Assembly: GCA_947175225.1 (NCBI GenBank) | Contig: CAMWLX010000158.1 | Span: 1 to 7,765, forward strand | Direction: 5' to 3' | Length of the DNA: 7,765 nucleotides | DNA from: an uncultured Porphyromonadaceae bacterium | GTDB taxonomy: Bacteria > Bacteroidota > Bacteroidia > Bacteroidales > Muribaculaceae | Shown: in pieces, positions 1 to 6,681 of the stretch | How the letters are laid out: each line of letters begins with the position of its first letter | How positions within the stretch are numbered: position 1 is the stretch's first letter | The notes under the pieces: model-generated | The model's input: the letters and a program-made list of their open reading frames with translations, nothing else | Databases searched by the model: none | What the model was told of the DNA's origin: nothing | Program-made: the position numbers and the translations under genes

Positions 1-12
1 GAGTATATACTC
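1..12. repeat. 12-bp perfect palindrome upstream of the DUF1599 gene
   Basis: GAGTATATACTC reads identically on both strands. It lies 20 nt upstream of a -7-like box and, if transcription starts near position 46-47, is centred about 40 nt before the start, where an activator or repressor could bind. The -33 region of a Bacteroides promoter would partly overlap it. The window begins at its first base, so a longer dyad or a terminator stem of an upstream gene cannot be excluded. An operator role is inference only. Confidence 0.35.
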
Positions 13-32
13 TTATATTGAGCTTTTTTTGC

Positions 33-40
33 TAAATTTG
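33..40 (+). promoter_or_regulatory. Bacteroides-type -7 promoter element
   Basis: TAAATTTG matches the Bacteroidota primary sigma factor -7 consensus TAnnTTTG at every fixed position. It ends 23 nt before the first ATG, implying a transcript start near 46-47 and a leader of about 17 nt. No TTTG-like -33 box is present at the usual spacing; the nearest TTG (18-20) is too close. It probably drives the DUF1599 and DoxX-type genes as one transcript. Confidence 0.5.
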
Positions 41-63
41 TAAAATAAACCATAGGAACACAT

Positions 64-609
64 ATGAAAAAGCATAATACAGCAGAAGAATTTGCGGTTG
101 CGAAGCAAGAATGCCGCGATTTGTTTGAGAAAAAACTCATGGACTACGGCACATCATGGCGTATTATGCGCCCAATGAGCCTTACCGATCAAATTATGAT
201 CAAGGCAATGCGAATACGCAGCATTGAAGAGAAAGGAGTGGCTTTTGTCAACGAAGGAATACGCCCGGAATTCATCGGGATTGTCAACTATTCTGTAATG
301 GCATTGATACAGCTTGACCTTGGACCCGGGGAAAATTTAGAGCCGGCTGAATGTATGCGTCTTTATGATGAGAAGCTAAACAGCGCTACCCGGCTGATGG
401 AAAATAAAAATCATGACTATGATGAAGCCTGGCGCCATATGCGGGTAAGTAGCTTCACTGACATAATTCTCCAGAAACTGATGCGCACAAAGGAGATCGA
501 AGGGCATGATGGAAAGACAATAGTAAGTGAGGGAATAGATGCCAACTATATGGATATGATCAACTATGCCCTTTTCGCTCTTATCAAGACAAGTTCAATC
601 AATGCATAA
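64..609 (+). CDS. DUF1599 protein with two tandem repeats
   Basis: This is a 181-residue soluble protein with no signal peptide or membrane segment. It consists of two copies of the DUF1599 domain. Copy 1 (about 17-85) has DYG 27-29, WR 32-33, MR 35-36, TD 41-42, K47, R50, IE 54-55, EG 64-65 and NY 75-76. Copy 2 (about 109-176) repeats these as DYD 118-120, WR 123-124, MR 126-127, TD 132-133, K138, R141, IE 145-146, EG 156-157 and NY 167-168. As I recall, Pfam links DUF1599 to nucleotide-modification contexts, and single-domain phage relatives carry a K-x-x-DYG motif and acidic residues before NY. Its reaction is unknown; an all-alpha nucleotide pyrophosphatase-like fold is only a suggestion. 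D164 lies four residues before N167 in copy 2, while G72 occupies the corresponding position in copy 1. The ATG follows the -7 box closely, with no clear Shine-Dalgarno. The next gene starts 3 nt after the stop, so the two are very likely co-transcribed. Confidence 0.9.
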   Translation: MKKHNTAEEFAVAKQECRDLFEKKLMDYGTSWRIMRPMSLTDQIMIKAMRIRSIEEKGVAFVNEGIRPEFIGIVNYSVMALIQLDLGPGENLEPAECMRLYDEKLNSATRLMENKNHDYDEAWRHMRVSSFTDIILQKLMRTKEIEGHDGKTIVSEGIDANYMDMINYALFALIKTSSINA

Positions 610-612
610 AGC

Positions 613-2076
613 ATGATAAGCCATACTTCATCAAAAGAGAGGAAGACCCCTCTTGGCATAGAGAAGAAGTTTGATCGTTTCAGCGATTGGCTTGATGAGT
701 CATGGGCTTGGCGTAAGGCTGCCCCAATAATGAATCGTTATCCAAGGGCACTTACGGCCATTACTTGGCTCATGAGGTTGGCTGTAGGAAGTGTATTCAT
801 TGTTTCAGGACTTTCTAAGGGTATTGATCCATGGGGCACCTACTACAAGACAATGGAGTATTTGGTAGCGATGCACATTCCTATTGTAGAATGGGGCAAC
901 ACCGTCCTTGCATTGGCTTTTATGCTCTTTTCGATAGAGTTCATCATAGGAGTCTCACTTGTGTGTGGCTGCTATCGCAAGGCAGCTCCGATTATGGCAG
1001 CATTGTTTATGCTCGTCATGCTTCCGTTGACTCTTTGGATAGCAATGACTGATCCTGTGGCCGACTGTGGATGTTTCGGAGATTTCCTTGTGATCTCAAA
1101 TTGGGCGACATTCATAAAAAACTGCATCATTTCGCTCGCTATAGTGTGGCTACTGAAATTCAATTCAAAGATTAAATGTCTTATTTCCCCCTATTTTCAG
1201 TGGATAGCTACTGTAGCGGGGGCTGCCTATATAGTGATTGTTGGCTACATAGGTTATTGGCAGCAGCCAATGATCGACTTCCGACAGTATAAAGTCGGGA
1301 CTCAGCTGCTTGCGCAAGACACGGAAGCGGAGTATATCCCTCGTTATGAATTCGTCTATGAGAAAGACGGGGAAATCAGAAAGTTTGGAGAAGATGATGA
1401 ATTGCCTGATGAATCAGATGGGTGGAAATTTGTCAGACGCGAAGAAAAAGAATTTGTAAAAAATGGTCATTCTTTATCTTCAGCAAATGAAGAAGTTTCT
1501 GATTTCAGAATATGGAGTGAAGATGGAGAAGAAGACGTGACTGATATGCTGACTGGCTACGATCGGCAGCTGATGCTTCTTGTGCCGGATATCAATAGTC
1601 TTTCTATGGCTACCAGTTGGAAAATCAATCGTCTGTATGATATGGCGAAGGCGCATGATACAGAATTCTTCGCTGTGGCAGCCGGAAGTCCGGATGCAAT
1701 TGAAGAGTGGCGCGATCTCTCTTCAGGTCAATATCAGATATATTCAGCTGAAGACACATCTATAAAGGAACTTGCAAGGGGAAATCCGGCTCTTGTAAGT
1801 CTTGAGGATGGAGTGATAAAATGGAAATCGTCACTTAGCGCTTTAAGGCTAAATGACGATAATGATGATTCAGCAGAGATGGCGACTTATCCTATAGGCC
1901 TCACAATGAGTGGAAGAGAAGCGATGTTAGATCTCTGTCTTATGTTGGTGTCTGTATTGGCATTTTTGTGCCTGATGTCTACTTTGAGACTTCGCTACAA
2001 AGGCTCAGTCTCTCCGTTCTTTTCGCGACGCGTCAATGCGAAGAAGAATGAAGAGGAGGATAGTAAAGCTCCATAG
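613..2076 (+). CDS. BT_3928 family DoxX/MauE-like membrane protein with Trx-like domain
   Basis: This 487-residue integral membrane protein has a basic/acidic cytoplasmic N-terminus (1-48), then a DoxX-like helix (about 50-68) with the family pattern R-x-x-x-G-x-x-F-x-x-S-G-x-x-K. Further helices lie near 97-119, 124-146, 166-182 and 197-214. The DCGCFGD motif at 151-157, followed by NW and TF (163-167), is typical of DoxX/MauE-like Bacteroidota proteins. Residues about 215-436 form a domain on the other side of the membrane. Its last part (about 318-404, ending NPALVSLEDG) resembles a thioredoxin/TlpA fold, but has no CxxC and no cysteine at all. A last helix (about 437-457) precedes a charged tail. 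DoxX/MauE relatives are tied to membrane thiol or quinone redox chemistry; the substrate here is unknown. The start is the only ATG near the preceding stop and the next Met is residue 40. The final 72 nt overlap rodA antisense. No tpiA follows. Confidence 0.85.
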   Translation: MISHTSSKERKTPLGIEKKFDRFSDWLDESWAWRKAAPIMNRYPRALTAITWLMRLAVGSVFIVSGLSKGIDPWGTYYKTMEYLVAMHIPIVEWGNTVLALAFMLFSIEFIIGVSLVCGCYRKAAPIMAALFMLVMLPLTLWIAMTDPVADCGCFGDFLVISNWATFIKNCIISLAIVWLLKFNSKIKCLISPYFQWIATVAGAAYIVIVGYIGYWQQPMIDFRQYKVGTQLLAQDTEAEYIPRYEFVYEKDGEIRKFGEDDELPDESDGWKFVRREEKEFVKNGHSLSSANEEVSDFRIWSEDGEEDVTDMLTGYDRQLMLLVPDINSLSMATSWKINRLYDMAKAHDTEFFAVAAGSPDAIEEWRDLSSGQYQIYSAEDTSIKELARGNPALVSLEDGVIKWKSSLSALRLNDDNDDSAEMATYPIGLTMSGREAMLDLCLMLVSVLAFLCLMSTLRLRYKGSVSPFFSRRVNAKKNEEEDSKAP

Positions 2077-3474
2077 TGCAGATCCTCCGTAACTGAAGAA
2101 GGGGAGCGGGATGCCTATGACCGGACATAGCCCTATCACCATTCCGATGTTGATGCATATGTGGAATATCATGTACGACACTACGCAATAAGCATAGACC
2201 CTTCCAAAAGCCGTACGCTGTCTTTCCGCAATGTGGATGACACGCAAGATTAGCGCAAGGAATGCCAATAATACTGCACTGCTTCCTACAAAGCCTTCCT
2301 CTTCGCCAATTGTGCAGAAGATGAAGTCTGTATGCTGTTCCGGCACATATTTAAGCTTGGTCTGGGTTCCATTAAGGAATCCTTTGCCCGTCATGCCTCC
2401 TGATCCTATTGCTATCTTCGATTGATTGACATTGTAGCCTACTCCGCGAGGATCATCTACTATGCCAAGAGCTACTTTGATACGCATTTGCTGATGTGGC
2501 TCAAGAACGTGTCCGAATACGTAATTTACTGAGAAAAGGAACATCACTGAAGCGGCAGCGAAAATAATAGTCACAACGTAACGCTCTATCTGATGGCGAT
2601 ACATTGCAATAGTGACATATATCAACGCTGCGACAATAATTCCAATGAAATACCATGTGCCGGGCACCTGAATGCCCGATAGAGTCAACGCTGTGACGAT
2701 AAGTCCGCTTGCAAGAAAACCGATCAGGACATTTCTTGAGACAATAGCATCTTTGCAGTAGAAGAGAAGCATGCAGCAGAAGACCGCGATGATAATGCAA
2801 AATACTGTGAACTCTCCTACGGGGATGCCAAGCAGCAGAGGCTCTGCATATTTTACTGCTACTACGAAATAGGTGATGGCGCAGACGGCAGAGAAAAGAA
2901 CCATGCCGCTCATGCCTTCTCGATAAAGCACGAAGAAGAGAGAAATGTAGACCAATGCCGAGCCTGTCTCGTGCTGAAGAAGAATCAAGGCTACAGGTAT
3001 GAAAATGATGATGAATGCCCGGAAGTAGTTGCTTATCTTTTGGTTCAGGTTGAAGTTGTAGGAATTGAATAGTTTTGCAAGGGCAAGAGCCGTGGCAAAC
3101 TTTCCGAATTCTGCAGGCTGGAGACTGACGGGGCCGAGCACAAGCCATGAGCGGGAACCCTTGATATCAGGAGCGACGAAGATGGTCACCACCATCAGCA
3201 GAAGCACACAGATATAGACCGGGTAGGCATATGTCTCATATATTCTGTAGTCAAAGAGGAGTATTGCGCAGCCGATGATTATTGAGAGTCCGATCCAGAG
3301 AAACTGCTTGCCGGAAAACTCATTAAAATCAAACATGCTTGCCCGGTCGAAGTCGTAGCTGGCGGCATAGATACTGATAGCTCCCGCTACGACAAGGATA
3401 AGATATAGTAGGATAGTAGGCCAATCAAGCCAGCGGAATACCGAGGTGTTGGCATCAATGTTCTTTGACTCCAC
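2005..3474 (-). CDS. rodA: RodA, SEDS peptidoglycan glycosyltransferase
   Basis: RodA polymerises lipid II into glycan strands in the inner membrane, paired with PBP2, during cell elongation. The 489-residue protein is almost entirely membrane helices. SEDS landmarks are LQPAEFGK (118-125), LQHETGSALV (166-175), NQSKIAIGSGGMTGKG (350-365), the catalytic-loop motif EQHTDFIF (379-386) with D383 matching the essential Asp of E. coli RodA, and GIPLPFFSYGG (454-464). It is over 100 residues longer than E. coli RodA (370). The extra length lies between QHETG and the HTDF loop, where five hydrophobic segments occur (about 190-208, 221-240, 247-264, 272-291, 299-319) in place of one. The start is GTG at 3472-3474. 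An in-frame TAA lies 9 nt upstream and the next Met is residue 47, so no other usual start fits. The start overlaps the end of mrdA by 20 nt, suggesting translational coupling. The 3' end overlaps the convergent gene by 72 nt. Confidence 0.96.
   Translation of the reverse strand: MESKNIDANTSVFRWLDWPTILLYLILVVAGAISIYAASYDFDRASMFDFNEFSGKQFLWIGLSIIIGCAILLFDYRIYETYAYPVYICVLLLMVVTIFVAPDIKGSRSWLVLGPVSLQPAEFGKFATALALAKLFNSYNFNLNQKISNYFRAFIIIFIPVALILLQHETGSALVYISLFFVLYREGMSGMVLFSAVCAITYFVVAVKYAEPLLLGIPVGEFTVFCIIIAVFCCMLLFYCKDAIVSRNVLIGFLASGLIVTALTLSGIQVPGTWYFIGIIVAALIYVTIAMYRHQIERYVVTIIFAAASVMFLFSVNYVFGHVLEPHQQMRIKVALGIVDDPRGVGYNVNQSKIAIGSGGMTGKGFLNGTQTKLKYVPEQHTDFIFCTIGEEEGFVGSSAVLLAFLALILRVIHIAERQRTAFGRVYAYCVVSYMIFHICINIGMVIGLCPVIGIPLPFFSYGGSALWSFTILLFILLRIDASRKERRD
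2055..2088. repeat. Inverted repeat spanning the stop codon of the DoxX-type gene
   Basis: GGAGGAT (2055-2061) and ATCCTCC (2082-2088) are exact reverse complements separated by 20 nt. The TAG stop of the plus-strand gene (2074-2076) lies in the loop. The same bases are inside the 3' end of rodA on the other strand. There is no T-tract after it on the plus strand and only a pyrimidine-rich stretch on the minus strand, so it is not a convincing intrinsic terminator. It could pause polymerase or protect a 3' end; a chance match is also possible. Confidence 0.3.
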
Positions 3475-5311
3475 TTGATATTATAGTATTAGCATTCAAC
3501 ATTCTTTCTTCAAGATATTTCCTTCCGGGAGAAATCGCTCCATTGAGATATTTCTCTATGATCAGGCTTCCAATGGGGACGCCGTATGTGGCTCCGAATC
3601 CTGCGTTTTCCACATAGACCGCTACTGCAATCTTTGGATCGTTGAGAGGGGCAAACCCCATGAAGACCGAGTGGTCTTTTCCCTTTGGATTCTGTGCAGT
3701 TCCTGTCTTGCCGCAAACATCCAATCCCGGAAGGTTGGCCAGCCTACAAGTGCCACCGAGAACTGCCATTCTCATCCCTTCGGCTATCTCCTCATAGTAT
3801 TCTTTCTTAATGGAAGGTTTCCTTTTCTCATGATATTTAGGATCTATGACTGTATCACTGATAGCCTTGACCACATGAGGAGTGTAGAACCAGCCACGAT
3901 TGGCAATTGTAGAGGCAAGATTCGCAATCTGGAGGGGAGTTGCAAGCACCTCTCCTTGCCCAATTGAAATGGATATAATTGAATTTGCTCTCCAGTTGCT
4001 TCCTCTGAAAGAATTGCTGTAGTAGTCAGGGTTAGGTATGAATCCTCGGTTTTCGGATGGGAGATCTACTCCAAGTCGGTATCCATATCCCATCTCTACC
4101 ATATAATTTTTCCATTTTTCCAACTGAATTGATGGAGTGCTACCTTTTTTGTCGATGAAATTTTTAAGACCCCAACAGAAATATGCATTGCAGGAAGTGG
4201 CAAGTGCCGGCTTGAGTGGAAGCGGCGACCCATGGCTGTGGCAACCGACACGAATGCCATTGATATAGCCATGATAGCATGGATATGCAGTGGATGGCGT
4301 GATGGTCCCTTCTTGAAGGAAAATCAGTCCTTGGGTAGGCTTGAAGGTAGATCCGGGTGGATACATTCCTTGCAAAGCACGGTCGTAGAGAGGTTTTAAT
4401 TTGTTGGAGACAAGTGCAGCGTAGTTTTTGCCTCGGTTGGAGCCAACAAGCATGGAAGGATCATATGTAGGAGAGGAGACCATACAAAGTATTTCACCTG
4501 TCTGAGGCTCGATTGCCACGATTGCTCCAATTTTCCCTTGCATAAGTTGCTCTCCATATTCCTGGAGGTCCATGTCGATGCTGAGGGTAAGGTCGCGTCC
4601 TGCAATTGGAATCACATCGTGGATGCCATCCTCATATTTCCCTTTGATACGCCCGAGAGCATCCTTCATAAGGATTTCCTCCCCTTTTACTCCGCGCAGG
4701 AATGGCTCATAGCTTTTCTCAACTCCGAGGTCGCCGGTGTAGTCGCCGCGTCGGTAGTAGCGGTCGTTTTCCATATCCTTTGCATTTACTTCCCTAATAT
4801 TGCCGAGTACATTTGCTGCCGCATGGCTGGCATACTCGCGCACATTTCTCTTCTGCACGTAGAAGCCCGGGAAAAGATAAAGCTTTTCCTGAAGGCGTCC
4901 GTAGTCTTCTTGAGAAAGGTGAGACATAAGTTTTTGGGGAGTGTAGGCAGAATATCCGGGGTTTTTTCGTGGATTTTTCATATCAGCCCATTTGCTCATC
5001 AGTTCATCTTTTGTGATATTGAGCACAGAGCATAGTCCAATGGTGTCGAACTTATTTCCAAGGTCTTTGGGAATGAGCATGACATCATATTCAGGCTGAT
5101 TGAGCACTACGAGCTTGCCATTGCGGTCGTAGATCAAGCCGCGTGATGGATACAAAATTTTCCTAAAGAAAGCATTAGACTCGGCATTTTCCTTGTAGGT
5201 GCCGTCGCTTACTTGCAGATTGAATAGCCTTATCAGGAATATTATCACGATGGCGGTAATGAAGCCGCCGATCACATATTTTCTTTTTTCTAACGTATAA
5301 TCCTTTGCCAC
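3455..5311 (-). CDS. mrdA: Penicillin-binding protein 2 (elongasome transpeptidase)
   Basis: This class B PBP (618 residues) cross-links peptidoglycan stem peptides in the periplasm, working with RodA. It has a short cytoplasmic N-terminus, one membrane anchor (about 11-30), the pedestal/dimerisation motif PSRGLIYDRNG (55-65) and the transpeptidase domain from about 260. All three active-site motifs are intact: STFK 321-324 (nucleophile S321), SCN 373-375 and KTG 535-537. Between the first two lie C345, C357, H358, H360 and C374, a Cys/His cluster that could bind a metal; a zinc site has been described in E. coli PBP2, but equivalence is not shown here. The start is GTG, 11 nt after the mreD stop, with no Shine-Dalgarno. 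An in-frame TAA lies shortly upstream and the next Met is residue 105, after the anchor, so GTG is the plausible start. The gene overlaps rodA by 20 nt. Likely a target of mecillinam-type beta-lactams, from family knowledge. Confidence 0.97.
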   Translation of the reverse strand: MAKDYTLEKRKYVIGGFITAIVIIFLIRLFNLQVSDGTYKENAESNAFFRKILYPSRGLIYDRNGKLVVLNQPEYDVMLIPKDLGNKFDTIGLCSVLNITKDELMSKWADMKNPRKNPGYSAYTPQKLMSHLSQEDYGRLQEKLYLFPGFYVQKRNVREYASHAAANVLGNIREVNAKDMENDRYYRRGDYTGDLGVEKSYEPFLRGVKGEEILMKDALGRIKGKYEDGIHDVIPIAGRDLTLSIDMDLQEYGEQLMQGKIGAIVAIEPQTGEILCMVSSPTYDPSMLVGSNRGKNYAALVSNKLKPLYDRALQGMYPPGSTFKPTQGLIFLQEGTITPSTAYPCYHGYINGIRVGCHSHGSPLPLKPALATSCNAYFCWGLKNFIDKKGSTPSIQLEKWKNYMVEMGYGYRLGVDLPSENRGFIPNPDYYSNSFRGSNWRANSIISISIGQGEVLATPLQIANLASTIANRGWFYTPHVVKAISDTVIDPKYHEKRKPSIKKEYYEEIAEGMRMAVLGGTCRLANLPGLDVCGKTGTAQNPKGKDHSVFMGFAPLNDPKIAVAVYVENAGFGATYGVPIGSLIIEKYLNGAISPGRKYLEERMLNANTIISSGVKEH

Positions 5312-5322
5312 GGGGATTTGGA

Positions 5323-5829
5323 TTAATTTTTATATATCAGAGAGTCGATACCCAAAATCACCAAAAAAGTGAAGGCTGTGCTTGCTCCGGCCTTGATAAG
5401 AATTTGCACAGCATCTGAATAGTTGACAAATTCCACAAAGAATGAGAGCAAGCAGTAGATAGCCGAAAGGCTAAAGATATATTTACTAAAGTTCAAGAAT
5501 CCCATTGTCCCTATTGAAGGGGATATATTGCGCTTTTGGTCGTCGTGCTGCTCATAGGCATAGAAGACCGGCTTTTTGAGGGAAGCAAGAATTGTGCAGC
5601 AAAGAGCATTTAGGCCTGGAGTGTCAGACAATATATCGACAGAGAGACCCAAGATGAACCCAAGCGTAAGCAGGAGGTTAGGCGACATGCCCAAGGGCAG
5701 CTTAATCAAAAAGTAGATGAATGCCAAGCATACCGCACTGTTGAAAAGCACGATATGATTGAGCAGGAGGGCTTGAACGAGCACCAGTATCACAAACAGC
5801 AGTATGTATGAGATAACGCTTTTATCCAT
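5323..5829 (-). CDS. mreD: Rod shape-determining protein MreD
   Basis: MreD is a small inner-membrane protein that links MreB and MreC with the PBP2/RodA synthase. The 168-residue product is very hydrophobic, with segments around 5-24, 29-46, 50-68, 115-135 and 143-163. It carries the family's most recognisable stretch, GLSVDILSDTPGLNAL (61-76). A polar loop (about 92-108) splits the protein. MreD is poorly conserved, so the assignment rests on this motif, length, topology and its place between mreC and mrdA. Translation starts at ATG 5827-5829, with a good AAAGGA ribosome site in the 12-nt gap after mreC. The gap to mrdA is 11 nt. Confidence 0.92.
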   Translation of the reverse strand: MDKSVISYILLFVILVLVQALLLNHIVLFNSAVCLAFIYFLIKLPLGMSPNLLLTLGFILGLSVDILSDTPGLNALCCTILASLKKPVFYAYEQHDDQKRNISPSIGTMGFLNFSKYIFSLSAIYCLLSFFVEFVNYSDAVQILIKAGASTAFTFLVILGIDSLIYKN

Positions 5830-5833
5830 TTCA

Positions 5834-5839
5834 TCCTTT
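5834..5839 (-). promoter_or_regulatory. Shine-Dalgarno site of mreD
   Basis: AAAGGA on the minus strand ends 4 nt before the mreD ATG, within the 12-nt gap after the mreC stop. It is the only clear purine-rich ribosome site I see before a gene in this window, where the other starts lack one or rely on overlap. It supports the ATG at 5827-5829 over the out-of-frame ATG five bases upstream. Confidence 0.5.
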
Positions 5840-5841
5840 AA

Positions 5842-6681
5842 TTATTCATAAGTCCCTATATTATTGAGAGAATCAAGCTCCTGCTTCAAGGAGTCTTTTA
5901 TCACTCTTACCGTTCCGAGGGTCTTGAAATTGGAAGCGAGTCTTATTTTGAGAATCAAGAAAGTGTCATCGCTTGTCTTTACTTTGCCCATTACAGTTCC
6001 AATATCGATGCCTTCGGGGAAAGTGGTGGAAAATCCACTTGTCACTATAGTGTCGCCGACATGAAATTTTGCATGTCTCGGCACTTCTTCAAGGAATGCA
6101 ATCGACGGGTCATCCCCTCTCCAAGTAAGGCTTCCGACATAAGGGGTATTCTTTATTTTAGCACTGAAATGCTGGTTTTGATTCAAGACGGATATCACTC
6201 TTGAAGTGTTCTTTCCTGTCGCATCAACTATGCCCACTATGCCACTTTGGTCTACAACTCCCATGCCCGGCTTGACGCCATCAATGCTGCCACGGTCGAT
6301 AGTGAAATGATTGCGCGGATGGCGTATTGAGTTGTTGATGACAGACGCGCCAATAAATCCAAAGCGATGGCTTTCTGCAGTCTCTGTAGAGTCTTGGGCG
6401 AGCACTTTATATTGGGCAAGCTGCTGGCGAAGATTTAGCACTTCGCTTTCAAGCTTGGCATTGCTTTCCTGAAGACGTTGGTTGACAGCAAGAAGTCCGA
6501 AATAATCAGTCACTTCGGAAGATGTACGATATATGGCGCCCCCTATGGCATTGGCCGACGACACGTAGAGTGAATAATGATTGTCGCTCGTCTTTACCAG
6601 CAAGATGCATGAAATCAGCACATAGAACGTAAATACGAACCATGTGCTGTATTTTATCAGGAAGTTCAGGAGATTCCTCAT
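5842..6681 (-). CDS. mreC: Rod shape-determining protein MreC
   Basis: MreC is a periplasmic scaffold anchored in the inner membrane that connects the MreB filament to PBP2. The 279-residue protein shows a single N-terminal membrane segment (about 13-29), a coiled coil with leucine/hydrophobic heptads (about 63-94), and the two-part beta domain. Signature stretches are DRGSIDGVKPGMGVVD (129-144) with SGIVGIV (146-152), and GDTIVTSGFSTTFPEGIDIG (209-228). Length is close to other Bacteroidota MreC proteins as I recall them. Its ATG overlaps the mreB stop as ATGA (4 nt), the classic arrangement for coupled translation. The C-terminus (260-279) is short and polar, without the long tail seen in some proteobacteria. 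Confidence 0.96.
   Translation of the reverse strand: MRNLLNFLIKYSTWFVFTFYVLISCILLVKTSDNHYSLYVSSANAIGGAIYRTSSEVTDYFGLLAVNQRLQESNAKLESEVLNLRQQLAQYKVLAQDSTETAESHRFGFIGASVINNSIRHPRNHFTIDRGSIDGVKPGMGVVDQSGIVGIVDATGKNTSRVISVLNQNQHFSAKIKNTPYVGSLTWRGDDPSIAFLEEVPRHAKFHVGDTIVTSGFSTTFPEGIDIGTVMGKVKTSDDTFLILKIRLASNFKTLGTVRVIKDSLKQELDSLNNIGTYE

Noticed and set aside
24..30. T7 tract that could mark an intrinsic terminator of an upstream gene
   Set aside because: No GC-rich stem directly precedes it inside the window; the palindrome at 1-12 is 11 nt away and AT-rich. Sequence before position 1 would be needed.
2077..2120. Terminator downstream of the DoxX-type gene
   Set aside because: The stretch after the stop is GC-rich coding sequence of rodA with no T-tract.
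2501..3148. 215-codon minus-strand open frame inside rodA in another frame
   Set aside because: It is rich in Arg, Cys, His and Ser, as expected from a shifted reading of hydrophobic codons, and covers conserved RodA helices.
4538..5035. 165-codon plus-strand open frame antisense to mrdA
   Set aside because: It lies fully inside PBP2 coding sequence, has no promoter or ribosome site, and no family features.
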